From Salipaludibacillus aurantiacus (lineage in GTDB: Bacteria > Bacillota > Bacilli > Bacillales > Salisediminibacteriaceae): a stretch of 64,000 nt of DNA. The stretch's first letter is position 1. Each line of letters begins with the position of its first letter. Below are positions 39,415-48,241 of the stretch, piece after piece. A program made the translations under genes and the position numbers. The notes beneath the pieces are model-generated. The model saw only the letters and a list, made by a program, of their open reading frames with translations. It was not told where the DNA came from and searched no databases. Location: positions 285,553-349,552 of the forward strand of contig NZ_FOGT01000003.1 in NCBI RefSeq assembly GCF_900111295.1, written 5' to 3'.

Positions 39415-40257
39415 CTATGCTTGTTTTTGTTCAGGATTGTGATAAGTATCTTCCAAACTCTTAGGCTGTAACTCTTTTTGATCCATTTTATAAGAGATAA
39501 ACAGAACAATGAAAAACAATACAATGAAAAGCCACAGAGCCGGATTTACAACTCCTTCAAATAAAGCGACGTAACTCAATGTTCCTAATGCTCCTCCTAT
39601 AATCGGTCCTGCAATAGGTATCCACGCATAGGACCAGCCGGAACCGCCTTTGTTATGAATGGGCAATATAGCATGAGCAATTCTTGGTCCTAAATCACGC
39701 GCAGGGTTAATTGCATACCCTGTCGTCCCACCTAAAGACATACCAATGACGACGATTAAAAATCCAACGAGAAGAGGGTCAAGCCCACCTGCATCATTGG
39801 CACCTAATGCAAGGATACCAAATAATAATACAAATGTGCCTATAACTTCACTAAAATAGTTTGATGGTGTATGTTTGATTGCGGGAGCTGTAGCAAATAC
39901 CCCATGTTTTGCCCCTTGATCTTCTGTATTTCTGAAATGAGGATAATACACACAGAAAACCAGTGCGGCACCGGTAAATGCTCCGGCTACCTGTGCCCCA
40001 ATATAAGCTGGCACACTCGACCACGCAAAATCCCCAATTAACGCTAAGCCTACTGTTACTGCAGGGTTAATATGGCCGCCGCTGATTTCTCCAATCATAT
40101 AAACCGACATGGCCACACCAAGACCCCAGGCAAAAGTGATTAAAACCCATCCTGTGCCTTCTGATTTTGTCCCTTTAAGGACTACCCCTGCTACGACACC
40201 TCCCCCGAAGACAATAAGCATCATCGTACCTAAAAACTCAGCTAATACAGGCGACAT
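39415..40257 (-). CDS. glpF: Glycerol uptake facilitator (aquaglyceroporin)
   Basis: 280 aa, MIP family, six membrane helices. The two NPA boxes are GGHINPAVTVGLALIGDF and GYAINPARDLGPRIAHA; the Asp after the second box marks the glycerol-conducting type. The open frame extends 11 codons further, but AGAGGGGGAAAAGGA before ATG 40257 fits best. First gene of glpFK, behind a GlpP-type leader. Confidence 0.96.
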   Translation of the reverse strand: MSPVLAEFLGTMMLIVFGGGVVAGVVLKGTKSEGTGWVLITFAWGLGVAMSVYMIGEISGGHINPAVTVGLALIGDFAWSSVPAYIGAQVAGAFTGAALVFCVYYPHFRNTEDQGAKHGVFATAPAIKHTPSNYFSEVIGTFVLLFGILALGANDAGGLDPLLVGFLIVVIGMSLGGTTGYAINPARDLGPRIAHAILPIHNKGGSGWSYAWIPIAGPIIGGALGTLSYVALFEGVVNPALWLFIVLFFIVLFISYKMDQKELQPKSLEDTYHNPEQKQA

Positions 40258-40288
40258 TCCTTTTCCCCCTCTTAAAAGATTGGAAGAC

Positions 40289-40350
40289 AAAAGAGACCAA
40301 CAGAATTCTCCCTGGCGTCAAATCACTCCAGGTGAATTTCCGTTGGTCTC
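40289..40350 (-). promoter_or_regulatory. GlpP-controlled leader terminator of glpFK
   Basis: On the minus strand GAGACCAACGGAAATTC pairs with GAATTCTGTTGGTCTC, followed by TTTTG. Same design and GACCA-C arms as the glpD leader. Confidence 0.85.
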
Positions 40351-40386
40351 CATAGTCTCCACGAAAAAATTATTAACTTGTCCTTT

Positions 40387-40415
40387 ATTAAAACAGAGGA
40401 TGTAAGCGTTGTCAA
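40387..40415 (-). promoter_or_regulatory. glpFK promoter overlapped by a cre site
   Basis: On the minus strand TTGACA, 17-base spacer, TTTAAT. The plus-strand 40401-40414 sequence TGTAAGCGTTGTCA is a full 14/14 match to the CcpA operator consensus TGWAANCGNTNWCA and covers the -35. Catabolite repression of glycerol uptake is therefore likely. Confidence 0.85.
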
Positions 40416-40457
40416 CAAAAGGAAGATAATTAAAATAATTAATTATCTGATGTTCTA

Positions 40458-41018
40458 TTAAAGTCCGTGATCCCGGTTCCAAAGTTCTTTATTAGACGTT
40501 GTCACAGCAGTTGCCCCGGCATCAATCGCAGCCTGGACTTCTTTTTCTGTCCGGATGAGTCCCCCGGCTATTATAGGCGTATTTGTTTTTTCATAAATTT
40601 CCTGAATAATATGCGGAATAATGCCAGGGAGCACTTCGATGCAGTCAGGCTGTATTGTTTCGAGCATATTGTAGCTCGACTCCAAAGCGATTGAATCGAG
40701 AAGAAACAACCGTTGTACTGTGATCAACTTCGCCTTTTTAGCTGTTAATAAAACATTCTTTCTCGTAGATATTAATCCTGCCGGCCTGATATCCCTGCAT
40801 AGAAACTGGGCGCCGTACTCATCGCTTTTCAGCCCCTGAACCAAATCTGCGTGCAGCAATACTTTCTTATCATGGTCGCGCAGCATCTTAACGAGGCTTT
40901 TCAGCTGACCGATATGAGTATTTAATAGAACGATGTATTCGTAATCTGTTTGTGCTACTTTATCCAGATCCTTCAAGTCGCGTATGGCTGGAAGAATCAT
41001 TGAGTTTGAGAAATGCAT
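40458..41018 (-). CDS. glpP: Glycerol operon antiterminator
   Basis: 186 aa, GlpP family with a TIM-barrel-like fold. Conserved blocks: ILPAIRDLKDLD, HIGQLKSLVKMLRDHDKKVLLHADLVQGLKSDEYGA, and PDCIEVLPGIIPHIIQEI. GlpP binds glycerol 3-phosphate and leader RNA to allow read-through. The start at 41018 follows AAAGGAGGAAACC. Located directly upstream of glpFK, as in B. subtilis. Its own promoter is probably the extended -10 TGCTATAAT at 41058-41066. Confidence 0.95.
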   Translation of the reverse strand: MHFSNSMILPAIRDLKDLDKVAQTDYEYIVLLNTHIGQLKSLVKMLRDHDKKVLLHADLVQGLKSDEYGAQFLCRDIRPAGLISTRKNVLLTAKKAKLITVQRLFLLDSIALESSYNMLETIQPDCIEVLPGIIPHIIQEIYEKTNTPIIAGGLIRTEKEVQAAIDAGATAVTTSNKELWNRDHGL

Positions 41019-41057
41019 GGTTTCCTCCTTTTCCTTCTGTGAACTCATGTAACAGAT

Positions 41058-41066
41058 ATTATAGCA
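41058..41066 (-). promoter_or_regulatory. Extended -10 promoter of glpP
   Basis: Minus strand TGCTATAAT about 40 bases upstream of the glpP ATG; -35 poor. Confidence 0.5.
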
Positions 41067-41085
41067 GAACACAGAAGAAAAAAGA

Positions 41086-42108
41086 TCACATTTCTGTGTC
41101 AGTTGTACCTAAAGAGAAAACTGTCTGTTTTTCGTAAATGTCTCCTTTATCAACCAGGTAGGTTTCAGTCTCGTTTGGAGGCATTTGAGTTTCCAGGCAT
41201 ATCCCGTCATATTTTTTCCCTTCGCTTCCATTTAATTCAGGCTTTTGTTCAATTTGATTGCCTGAATAAACAACTATCGCAGGGTCCTCTGTTTCAACAG
41301 CCAGCGTTCTTCCGGATTTGGGATCACTCAGCCGTGCTTTTACTTTAGGCTGTTCATCTAATAAAAAGGGATGGTCAAGCCCTCCCTTAACAATTTCCAA
41401 CTGCTTATCTTCCTGTTCAATTGCATCCCTGATCGGTTTTCCAGCCCGAAAATCAAACGCAGGATGCCTGTCCACATCTGTTGTTCCAATCGGAATGGAG
41501 TCTGGAGCTAACTCGTAAAATTTACTGCTGGACAATTGCAAAATATGGTCTAATACAGTCGTTTTCTTATCCCCGCTTAAGTTAAAATACGTATGATTCG
41601 TTAAGTTAATTGGTGTCTTCTCATCCGGTTCAGCCCAGTATGAAATAACCAGCTTGTTCTCATCCGTTAACTCATAGACAACTTTAAAAGATACCTCCCC
41701 CGGATAACCATCCTCACCGTCCGCGCTTACACACTCAAATGTCAGTCTCGCTTCATCCTGAATCACATCCCATATTTTCCTGGACAGTCCTTTAAATCCT
41801 CCATGCAGATGATTATTCCCATCATTTTTGTCCAGTTGAAGAGAACGTCCGTCAAAGTTGAGAATTCCTTCTGCCGTCCTTCCGGCTGTACGGCCTGCTA
41901 CCACCCCTAAATAATGCGGGTTATTTTCGTAATCAGAGATATCACTGTAATTAATAACTATGTTTTCTTTTTTCCCATATTGGTCAGGGACCAGCAGCTC
42001 AATAATCGCTGCTCCGTAATTTAGCGCGGTAAGAGAGACTCCCCGGCTGTTTTCAATAGTGTAAGAAAAAATATCCTGGCCATTAAAACTCGCAACTTTC
42101 TTCTTCAT
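41086..42108 (-). CDS. galM: Aldose 1-epimerase (mutarotase)
   Basis: 340 aa. Interconverts alpha and beta anomers of galactose and glucose. The active-site histidines are in NNHLHGGFKG and NLTNHTYFNLSG; the catalytic Glu is in GICLETQMPPNE. The start overlaps the AraC gene by four bases (ATGA). Last gene of the GH42-AraC-galM operon. Confidence 0.94.
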   Translation of the reverse strand: MKKKVASFNGQDIFSYTIENSRGVSLTALNYGAAIIELLVPDQYGKKENIVINYSDISDYENNPHYLGVVAGRTAGRTAEGILNFDGRSLQLDKNDGNNHLHGGFKGLSRKIWDVIQDEARLTFECVSADGEDGYPGEVSFKVVYELTDENKLVISYWAEPDEKTPINLTNHTYFNLSGDKKTTVLDHILQLSSSKFYELAPDSIPIGTTDVDRHPAFDFRAGKPIRDAIEQEDKQLEIVKGGLDHPFLLDEQPKVKARLSDPKSGRTLAVETEDPAIVVYSGNQIEQKPELNGSEGKKYDGICLETQMPPNETETYLVDKGDIYEKQTVFSLGTTDTEM

Positions 42109-42959
42109 TCTAACTCCCTCGTTTCTGTATGTAATTTCCGGTAATTTCCCGGTGTTAATCCTTCTTTTTTGCGGAAAGTAGCTATAAAATGGCTGACGTC
42201 TTCAAAGCCTGTCATCCGGCTGATTTCTTTCAAAGGCAGTTCCGGCTCCTTGATAAGAAATTCTTTCGCTTTCCTGATCCGAACCTGAACTAAATAGGAA
42301 TAAGGACTTGTCCCCATTGTTTCTTTAAATAGTTTAGATAAATACTGGCTGCTTATGCCTGCTTTTTGTTCCATTTCCTGAAGACCAATATTTTGGCTGT
42401 AATAGTGACTCATCCAGTCAATCAATGGTTCGATACGGGCCATTTTACTCGTGAGAGAAGGTTGAAAATTAAACGCGCCATACTTTCTTAATAAAATTAA
42501 AAAATTATATATATAACTGGAAACTTCAAGAGGTAAAGCCCTTGGCTGTTTCCTAACGTTTTCCATAAGATCCATAAGCGTCTTTTGGAGTTTATTGTCT
42601 TGTGTATCTTTTAAAACGACAGCCTGATTTAATTTTAAACCGAGCAGAATCGATTCCGCTGCTCCCCCGCCAAACGTTAAATAAACCGTTGCCCATTGTT
42701 TTCCAGCTGGCTCATATTGGTGGGGAATGTTAGCCGGTAAAAATATCCCCTCCCCTTCATTAAGGGTAAATATTTCAGACCCTGTCCGGAAGTTCCCTTC
42801 CCCGCTAACCGTTTGCAGCCAATGAATATACGGATAACCCGCAGGCCTGGAAATAGTACTTTCCTGTGAGTTGTAACCAATGGTTTCAATAAACAGAGGG
42901 AGGGACTTGTCATGAGCGGAAAAAGAATATCTTCGGCTGCTGAATAAATTTTCCGGCAC
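42105..42959 (-). CDS. AraC-family transcriptional regulator with cupin sensor
   Basis: 284 aa. An N-terminal cupin-type arm (about 20-115, with YIHWLQTVSGEGNF and LPANIPHQYEP) should bind the sugar effector. The C-terminal double helix-turn-helix reads ISSQYLSKLFKETMGTSPYSYLVQVRIRKAKEFL ... ISRMTGFEDVSHFIATFRKKEGLTPGNYRK (about 195-280). The start is GTG with GGGAGGGAG upstream. It lies between the galactosidase and galM genes, so it probably controls this operon. Confidence 0.92.
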   Translation of the reverse strand: MPENLFSSRRYSFSAHDKSLPLFIETIGYNSQESTISRPAGYPYIHWLQTVSGEGNFRTGSEIFTLNEGEGIFLPANIPHQYEPAGKQWATVYLTFGGGAAESILLGLKLNQAVVLKDTQDNKLQKTLMDLMENVRKQPRALPLEVSSYIYNFLILLRKYGAFNFQPSLTSKMARIEPLIDWMSHYYSQNIGLQEMEQKAGISSQYLSKLFKETMGTSPYSYLVQVRIRKAKEFLIKEPELPLKEISRMTGFEDVSHFIATFRKKEGLTPGNYRKLHTETRELE

Positions 42960-43026
42960 CTGTTCTCCCTCCCTGTAAGTTATAATAGGTCTATTTTACA
43001 CAAAAACTTCCTTCATGGAAAGCGAC

Positions 43027-45105
43027 TTATGAAAGCCCTTTTCTAAAGACTTTAAAACCATAAGGTTCAAGAAGGATTCGTTCCTCACTCATTTTACCGG
43101 AAAGCATGTCTGTTAGTCCGTTATTGTCCCTACACAGTTCAATATAAACTTCCGACTCATTAAAATTCATTAAAAAGATAAATTCTTCTTGTCCGTTTGT
43201 CCGCTTCTGGGCACTCACTCCTGCAGGGAGATCAGCATTCAACACAGGTTTAAGACTGGTCTCTGATATAACGGCAGACAGAAAATCAAGCTGGAATATA
43301 CTGCAGTTACGGGAAGCAACATAGTAAGCTTTCCCTTTGCCAAACTGGTTTACCGTGAGCGCAGGGGTTCCTGCATAGAAATCATTCGAATAAGCTGCCA
43401 GTGCTTCGGCTGTCTCCAGATGAATGAGGTCACAGAGCTCTTTTGCTGTATAGCTCCCTGTAAGCCCTAAATGGTTTGGTGTCTTGAAATCAACGGCATT
43501 TGTTTCCCCATCTACGAGACTGTCAATTTCTTCAGAATAAATCCCCAGTACATTTTTCAAGGGACCTGGAAAACCTCCTAAAAAGCAGAGGTCCGATTCA
43601 TTAACGATTCCTGACCAGTAAGTGGTCACAAGGGTGCCCCCATCTTTTACAAACTGTTCTAATTTCTCAGCAGCACCCGCCCTAATCATATAAAGCATTG
43701 GGGCAATGACTAATTTATACCGTGAAAAATCTGCTTCCATATCCACAATATCAGCAGGAATTCCTTTTTCCCAAAAAGGTCTGTAATGTTCTTCTACTGT
43801 TTCTTCATAATGCATGCCGATATTTCTTGGCCCCTGGGCATCTTTTAACGCCCACCTGTTTTCCCAGTCATAAATAATGGCTGCTTCAGGCTGCACACTC
43901 GTCCCGCTTATTTCATAAAGTTTTTCCAAAGTCTCCCCTGTCTTCTGCACCTCTTTAAACACTCGTGTTTTATCGGTCCCATCGTGCCCCACGACTGCTC
44001 CATGGAATTTTTCGCTGGAGCCCCTGCTTTTCCGCCACTGAAAATACTGGACAGTATCAGAACCATGAGCTATTGCCTGAATAGAGGAAAGAAGATGCAT
44101 TCCAGGACGTTTAAGCTTACTGTAACTTTGCCAGTTGGTCATGCTTGGCGTGCTCTCCATAAGCATGAATGGCTGGCCGCCTTTAAAAGAGCGGTTTAAA
44201 TCGTGCAAGAGGCCAACTCTTGCTGCCAGTTTGCTTCCATCCCGCGGGACATGCCAGTCCGGATAGGCATCCCACGAAATAATGTCGAGTATCTCTGTGA
44301 ATTTCCAATAATTTAATCCTTCATAATCTCCCATAAAATTAGTTGTCACCGGAATCTTCGGGTTCTTTTCTCTGAGCGGTTTCACTTCATGTTTTAAAAA
44401 GTCAACTGTCTGGTCGGTTACAAACCTTTTCCAATCAAGGTTCAGGCCGTGAACCATATTTTCGCCCACAGGCGATGGGGACTCAATTTGGGACCAGTCA
44501 GTATATGTATGGCTCCAAAATGACGTCCACCAATCATGGTTTAATTTATCAAGCGACTTATATTTGGTTTCCAGCCAGGCTCGGAAAGCATCCTGGCAAT
44601 AATCACAGTGGCACTCTCCCCCATACTCATTAGAAATATGCCAGCCAATTACCGCTGGATGTTGGCTGTATCTTTCTGCCAGCTCAGTGTTAATAATTGA
44701 TACTTTTTCGCGGTATTTTGGCGAGGTGTAACAGTGATTATGCCTGAAGCCATGCAGATTACGCATCCTTCTCTCTGTGACTCGCAGAACTTCGGGATAT
44801 TTTTGGGAAAGCCATGCAGGCCTTGCACCGCTCGGTGTAGCCAGGAATACGAATACGCCATTCTTGTAGAGCCGGTCAAGTACCTCATCCATCCACTCAA
44901 ATGTAAAACGGCCTTCTTCCGGTTCGAGTGATACCCAAGAAAAAATACCTACAGACATCACATTGCATTTTGCTTTTTTCATCAGTTTCAAGTCTTCTTC
45001 GAAAATATGAGGGTAATCCTTCCATTGTTCAGGGTTGTAATCGGCACCATGAAGCAGACCGGGGGCCTTCTCGTTCAAAGGCGGGAAAACTACAGGTTCA
45101 GTCAT
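43027..45105 (-). CDS. Beta-galactosidase, GH42 family
   Basis: 692 aa, cytosolic. The TIM-barrel acid/base Glu is in IGWHISNEYGGECHCDYC and the nucleophile Glu is in PFMLMESTPSMTNWQ. CHCDYC and an earlier Cys supply the structural zinc of this family. Trimerisation and beta-sandwich domains follow. It matches B. subtilis GanA/LacA-type enzymes that act on galacto-oligosaccharides. ATG 45105 is preceded by AAAGGGG. There is no transporter or signal peptide in the operon, so substrate uptake is encoded elsewhere. Confidence 0.95.
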   Translation of the reverse strand: MTEPVVFPPLNEKAPGLLHGADYNPEQWKDYPHIFEEDLKLMKKAKCNVMSVGIFSWVSLEPEEGRFTFEWMDEVLDRLYKNGVFVFLATPSGARPAWLSQKYPEVLRVTERRMRNLHGFRHNHCYTSPKYREKVSIINTELAERYSQHPAVIGWHISNEYGGECHCDYCQDAFRAWLETKYKSLDKLNHDWWTSFWSHTYTDWSQIESPSPVGENMVHGLNLDWKRFVTDQTVDFLKHEVKPLREKNPKIPVTTNFMGDYEGLNYWKFTEILDIISWDAYPDWHVPRDGSKLAARVGLLHDLNRSFKGGQPFMLMESTPSMTNWQSYSKLKRPGMHLLSSIQAIAHGSDTVQYFQWRKSRGSSEKFHGAVVGHDGTDKTRVFKEVQKTGETLEKLYEISGTSVQPEAAIIYDWENRWALKDAQGPRNIGMHYEETVEEHYRPFWEKGIPADIVDMEADFSRYKLVIAPMLYMIRAGAAEKLEQFVKDGGTLVTTYWSGIVNESDLCFLGGFPGPLKNVLGIYSEEIDSLVDGETNAVDFKTPNHLGLTGSYTAKELCDLIHLETAEALAAYSNDFYAGTPALTVNQFGKGKAYYVASRNCSIFQLDFLSAVISETSLKPVLNADLPAGVSAQKRTNGQEEFIFLMNFNESEVYIELCRDNNGLTDMLSGKMSEERILLEPYGFKVFRKGLS

Positions 45106-45227
45106 TAGGCATGCCCCTTTCAATAAATATAAATATACTCTTATTGTATAAAGGGATGATCAGTAAGTATATATGGAGCTTCACTTCTAGAGTATAAGAA
45201 TCTGAAAGTCTTCAGGAAGGCAAAAAA

Positions 45228-45260
45228 GCCGAACAAAATTTTTGAAGAATTTTGTTCGGC
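45228..45260 (-). terminator. Intrinsic terminator
   Basis: GCCGAACAAAATT pairs with AATTTTGTTCGGC around a 7-base loop, with TTTTTT on the minus strand. The arm sequence resembles the terminator at 13883-13918. Confidence 0.85.
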
Positions 45261-45290
45261 GTTCTTTTTGAGAAAAGGAGTGATTTTAGT

Positions 45291-45410
45291 CCGCCAATCG
45301 GACGCTTGCCCAGAGGCTTGTCTTCAGCTAAATTCAACTCAGCTTGGAACTTCGTTGAATTGGATCTTCAAACTGCGCTAATCCCTGTGGCGTCACCGCC
45401 TTCTGTCCTT
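45291..45410 (-). repeat. Dispersed Bacillaceae-type intergenic repeat, long copy
   Basis: Read on the minus strand it runs from AAGGCGGTGACGCCACAGGG through GAAGATCCAATTCAACG to TAGCTGAAGACAAGCCTCTG and GGCAAGCGTCCGATTGGCGG. The last 39-42 bases match the copy at 13797-13835. The order GGCGGTGAC ... GCTGAAGA ... AAGCGTCCG is that of a large intergenic repeat family widespread in Bacillaceae, as I remember it. Internal arms AATTCAAC and GTTGAATT can pair. Confidence 0.65.
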
Positions 45411-45587
45411 CAATCAAAAAAGCTGAGGGTATTTAAAAATTGGTAAAACTAAAAGTAACCACCTTAAAAATGTCTGATAAAATTATTGTTCGTCTTTTAC
45501 AAACTTGTCTTTAGTTTTGTCCCAGTTCCATTCAACAAGGTGCACCATTCTTATTCATTGGGTTTGTCCCTGTCTAGTCATTTTTAA

Positions 45588-47123
45588 TCAATAGTCAAAA
45601 TAAACTTCATACAAGTCTTTTCTCCGGTCGCGCAATTGTGTGACATTTCCTGATTTACGATGGCGCCTTAAAAGTTCCAGGTCCACATCTCCCACGACCA
45701 CGGTTTCTATATTCGGATGGCATTCCCCAACAATTCCGTCTCTCGGAAAAGCAAAATCAGATGGGGTGAATATTCCTGACTGGGCATACTGGATGTCCAT
45801 ATTTTCCACATGGGTCAAGTTCCCCACAGTACCTGCAATCATCGTGTAAACTTGGTTTTCTACAGCTCTGGCCTGCGCACAATAACGGACTCGCAAATAT
45901 CCTTGCCGTTCATCTGTACAGAAAGGAGTAAAAATTATATTAGCGCCTTTCTCTGTAGCAATTCGGCCAAGCTCTGGAAATTCAATATCATAACAAATTT
46001 GAATGGCAATTTTCCCGCAGTCAGTATCAAAGACTTCCACTTTGTCACCGCCGTGAATCCCCCAGAACTTTCTTTCATTAGGGGTAATATGAATCTTATA
46101 TTGTTTCTCAATGGTCCCGTCACGCCTGAACAAATAGGCAATGTTATAAATCTTCCCGCTCTCTTCTACAAAGTGAGAGCCTCCAATAATATTAATATTG
46201 TATTTTATCGCCAGGTCTGTGAATAAATTAATATAGTCCTCTGTGAAATCTGTTAAGCGGCGAATCGCCCGGCTGGGGCTTTTTTCCTCAATAAATGAAA
46301 GCAGCTGGGTTGTAAAAATTTCCGGAAATACAACGAAATCAGACGCATAACTCGCCCCCACATCTGCGTAATATTCACACTGCTGGGCAAATTCCTCAAA
46401 AGAATTGATTTTCTTCATCATATATTGGATCGCGCATATCCTTACTGGGAACGCTGTTTTAAAATGGCGTTTTGTCGTCGGTCTGTAATCTACGTTATTC
46501 CATTCCATTAAAGTAGCGTACTTCATAGAGGCTTCATCATCTAATAAATAATTTCGGTTAATTCTTTTTAACGTAAAACCATTCATCACTTGAAAAGTTA
46601 GTACCGGGTCGAATATATTATGATGAATCACTTCTTCCACATATTGGCGCGGCGTTAATTCAGGTGAATGTTTTCTGTAGTTGGGAATTCTACCCCCAAT
46701 TATAATACTTTTAAGATTTTTCTCTCTCGCCAGCTCTTTTCGAGCTTCATAAAGGCGCCGGCCGATTTTCATACGGCGGTAGTCGGGGTGAACGGCTACC
46801 TCGATGCCATATAAATTGTACCCCTCATCGTCATGGTTTGTAATATAACCTTCATCTGTTATCTCATCCCAAGTATGCTGATCATCATACTCATCAAAGT
46901 TAATTATTAAACTCGAGCATGATCCTATGATTTCTCCTTCCAGCTCTACACAAAACTGGCCTTCCGGGAACATTTCCAAATGGCTCATAAGGTGGGACCT
47001 TTTCCACGGCTCCATGTTTGGAAAGCATATTTTAGAAAGCTTAATAATATCTTCTATATCCTCATGCCTAATATTTCGTATAATTACTTTTTTTTCAAAT
47101 TTGGACATATCCAGCGGGCTCAT
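45588..47123 (-). CDS. GNAT acetyltransferase / carbon-nitrogen hydrolase fusion (YhcX-type)
   Basis: 511 aa, same architecture and length as B. subtilis YhcX. Residues about 10-200 are GNAT (VIIRNIRHEDIEDIIKLSKICFP ... YGIEVAVHPDYRRMKIGRRLYEARKELA). Residues about 225-500 are nitrilase-type with the Glu-Lys-Cys triad in VFPEIF, QYKIHIT and IQICYDIEFPE. Both reactions and substrates are unknown; such pairs suggest acetylation and amide hydrolysis of one metabolite. An earlier ATG abuts GGAAAGG, so the ATG at 47123 is preferred. Confidence 0.9.
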   Translation of the reverse strand: MSPLDMSKFEKKVIIRNIRHEDIEDIIKLSKICFPNMEPWKRSHLMSHLEMFPEGQFCVELEGEIIGSCSSLIINFDEYDDQHTWDEITDEGYITNHDDEGYNLYGIEVAVHPDYRRMKIGRRLYEARKELAREKNLKSIIIGGRIPNYRKHSPELTPRQYVEEVIHHNIFDPVLTFQVMNGFTLKRINRNYLLDDEASMKYATLMEWNNVDYRPTTKRHFKTAFPVRICAIQYMMKKINSFEEFAQQCEYYADVGASYASDFVVFPEIFTTQLLSFIEEKSPSRAIRRLTDFTEDYINLFTDLAIKYNINIIGGSHFVEESGKIYNIAYLFRRDGTIEKQYKIHITPNERKFWGIHGGDKVEVFDTDCGKIAIQICYDIEFPELGRIATEKGANIIFTPFCTDERQGYLRVRYCAQARAVENQVYTMIAGTVGNLTHVENMDIQYAQSGIFTPSDFAFPRDGIVGECHPNIETVVVGDVDLELLRRHRKSGNVTQLRDRRKDLYEVYFDY

Positions 47124-47217
47124 AATGTTCATCCTTTCCAGGCAGCAATCGTGATGAATATCTTTACTTAATCTAATGGATTTAGTGCTAAAAAGCAAAC
47201 GATTTTACCTGTGTAAA

Positions 47218-47248
47218 AAAACGTACCAGCATGTTGCTGGTACGTTTT
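47218..47248. terminator. Intrinsic terminator
   Basis: AAAACGTACCAGCA and TGCTGGTACGTTTT with a 3-base loop, downstream of the nucleoside transporter operon on the minus strand. Confidence 0.9.
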
Positions 47249-47275
47249 CTTTCAGAAAGGAACTGATGGTGTTTG

Positions 47276-48241
47276 TTATCGGCTGCCTTTTTCGTAAGGC
47301 TGGTTGAGAGCCTTTGGAGGTTCAGCCTTACCAACAAACCCGGCAAGAGCCAGAATGGTTAAAACATAAGGCAGTATAAGCATATATACTTGAGGGACAT
47401 TTTCCAAGCCAGGAATCTGCTGGGCCGAGATACTTAAGGCCTGAGCAAACCCGAAGAACACAGCCGCACCCATTGCACCAAACGGATGCCACTTACCAAA
47501 TATGAGGGCTGCTAACGCCATAAACCCTTGTCCTGTAATTGTCCCTCCGGCAAAGTTACCGGCTGTAGTAATTGCATAAACAGCACCACCCATGCCTCCG
47601 AACGCTCCACTCAGCATTACACCGATGTACCGCATACGGTTAACTTTAATACCCATCGTGTCTGCTGCCATTGGATGTTCACCTACTGATCGCAGGCGAA
47701 GACCGAATGGTGTTTTAAAAACAACATACCATACAAGGATGGCCAGAGCGAAGGCGATATAAGTTGTAAGATAAACTCTCGAGAAAAACATTGGACCTAT
47801 AATAGGTATATCACTTAAAAACGGAACGTTGATTCTAAAAATCCTTGCTGAAATCGTATCAGTTTGTCCCTTATCAAACACTTCACGGACAATAAAAACG
47901 GTTAAACCGACTGCCAGAAAGTTAAGAGCCACACCGCTCACTATTTGATCCGCTCTGAGTGAGATCGAGGCTACGGCATGGAAAAGAGAAAAAATGGCTC
48001 CCAGCACAATTGCTACCAATATTCCCATCCATGGCGACGCAAAACCAAAACCAAGAGATTCAAAAAATAAAGTGCCGACGATACCAGCAAAGGCACCCAT
48101 CACCATGAGACCTTCCAGGCCAATATTTACAATCCCTGAACGTTCACTGAACAAACCGCCCATTGCAGTAAGAAGTAAAGGGGTAGCTGCGATTAGGGCA
48201 GCCGGTACAATGGTATAAAGGATCTGTAACGTCATATCCAT
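47276..48241 (-). CDS. nupQ: Nucleoside ABC transporter permease (NupQ-type)
   Basis: 321 aa, BPD_transp_2 family permease, 8-9 hydrophobic segments. Family blocks: GLFSERSGIVNIGLEGLMVMGAFAG and LRADQIVSGVALNFLAVGLTVF, then GLRLRSVGEHPMAADTMGIKVNRMRY. It pairs with the neighbouring permease. Its ATG immediately follows the neighbour's stop. Order BMP-ATPase-permease-permease is that of B. subtilis nupNOPQ (guanosine uptake); substrate here is inferred. Confidence 0.88.
   Translation of the reverse strand: MDMTLQILYTIVPAALIAATPLLLTAMGGLFSERSGIVNIGLEGLMVMGAFAGIVGTLFFESLGFGFASPWMGILVAIVLGAIFSLFHAVASISLRADQIVSGVALNFLAVGLTVFIVREVFDKGQTDTISARIFRINVPFLSDIPIIGPMFFSRVYLTTYIAFALAILVWYVVFKTPFGLRLRSVGEHPMAADTMGIKVNRMRYIGVMLSGAFGGMGGAVYAITTAGNFAGGTITGQGFMALAALIFGKWHPFGAMGAAVFFGFAQALSISAQQIPGLENVPQVYMLILPYVLTILALAGFVGKAEPPKALNQPYEKGSR

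Larger units (their letters stand above)
45106..45587. other. Intergenic region with repeat and terminator
   Basis: About 480 bases between the GH42 gene start and the YhcX-type gene end. Holds the terminator at 45228-45260 and the long dispersed repeat at 45291-45410. No gene seen. Confidence 0.6.
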
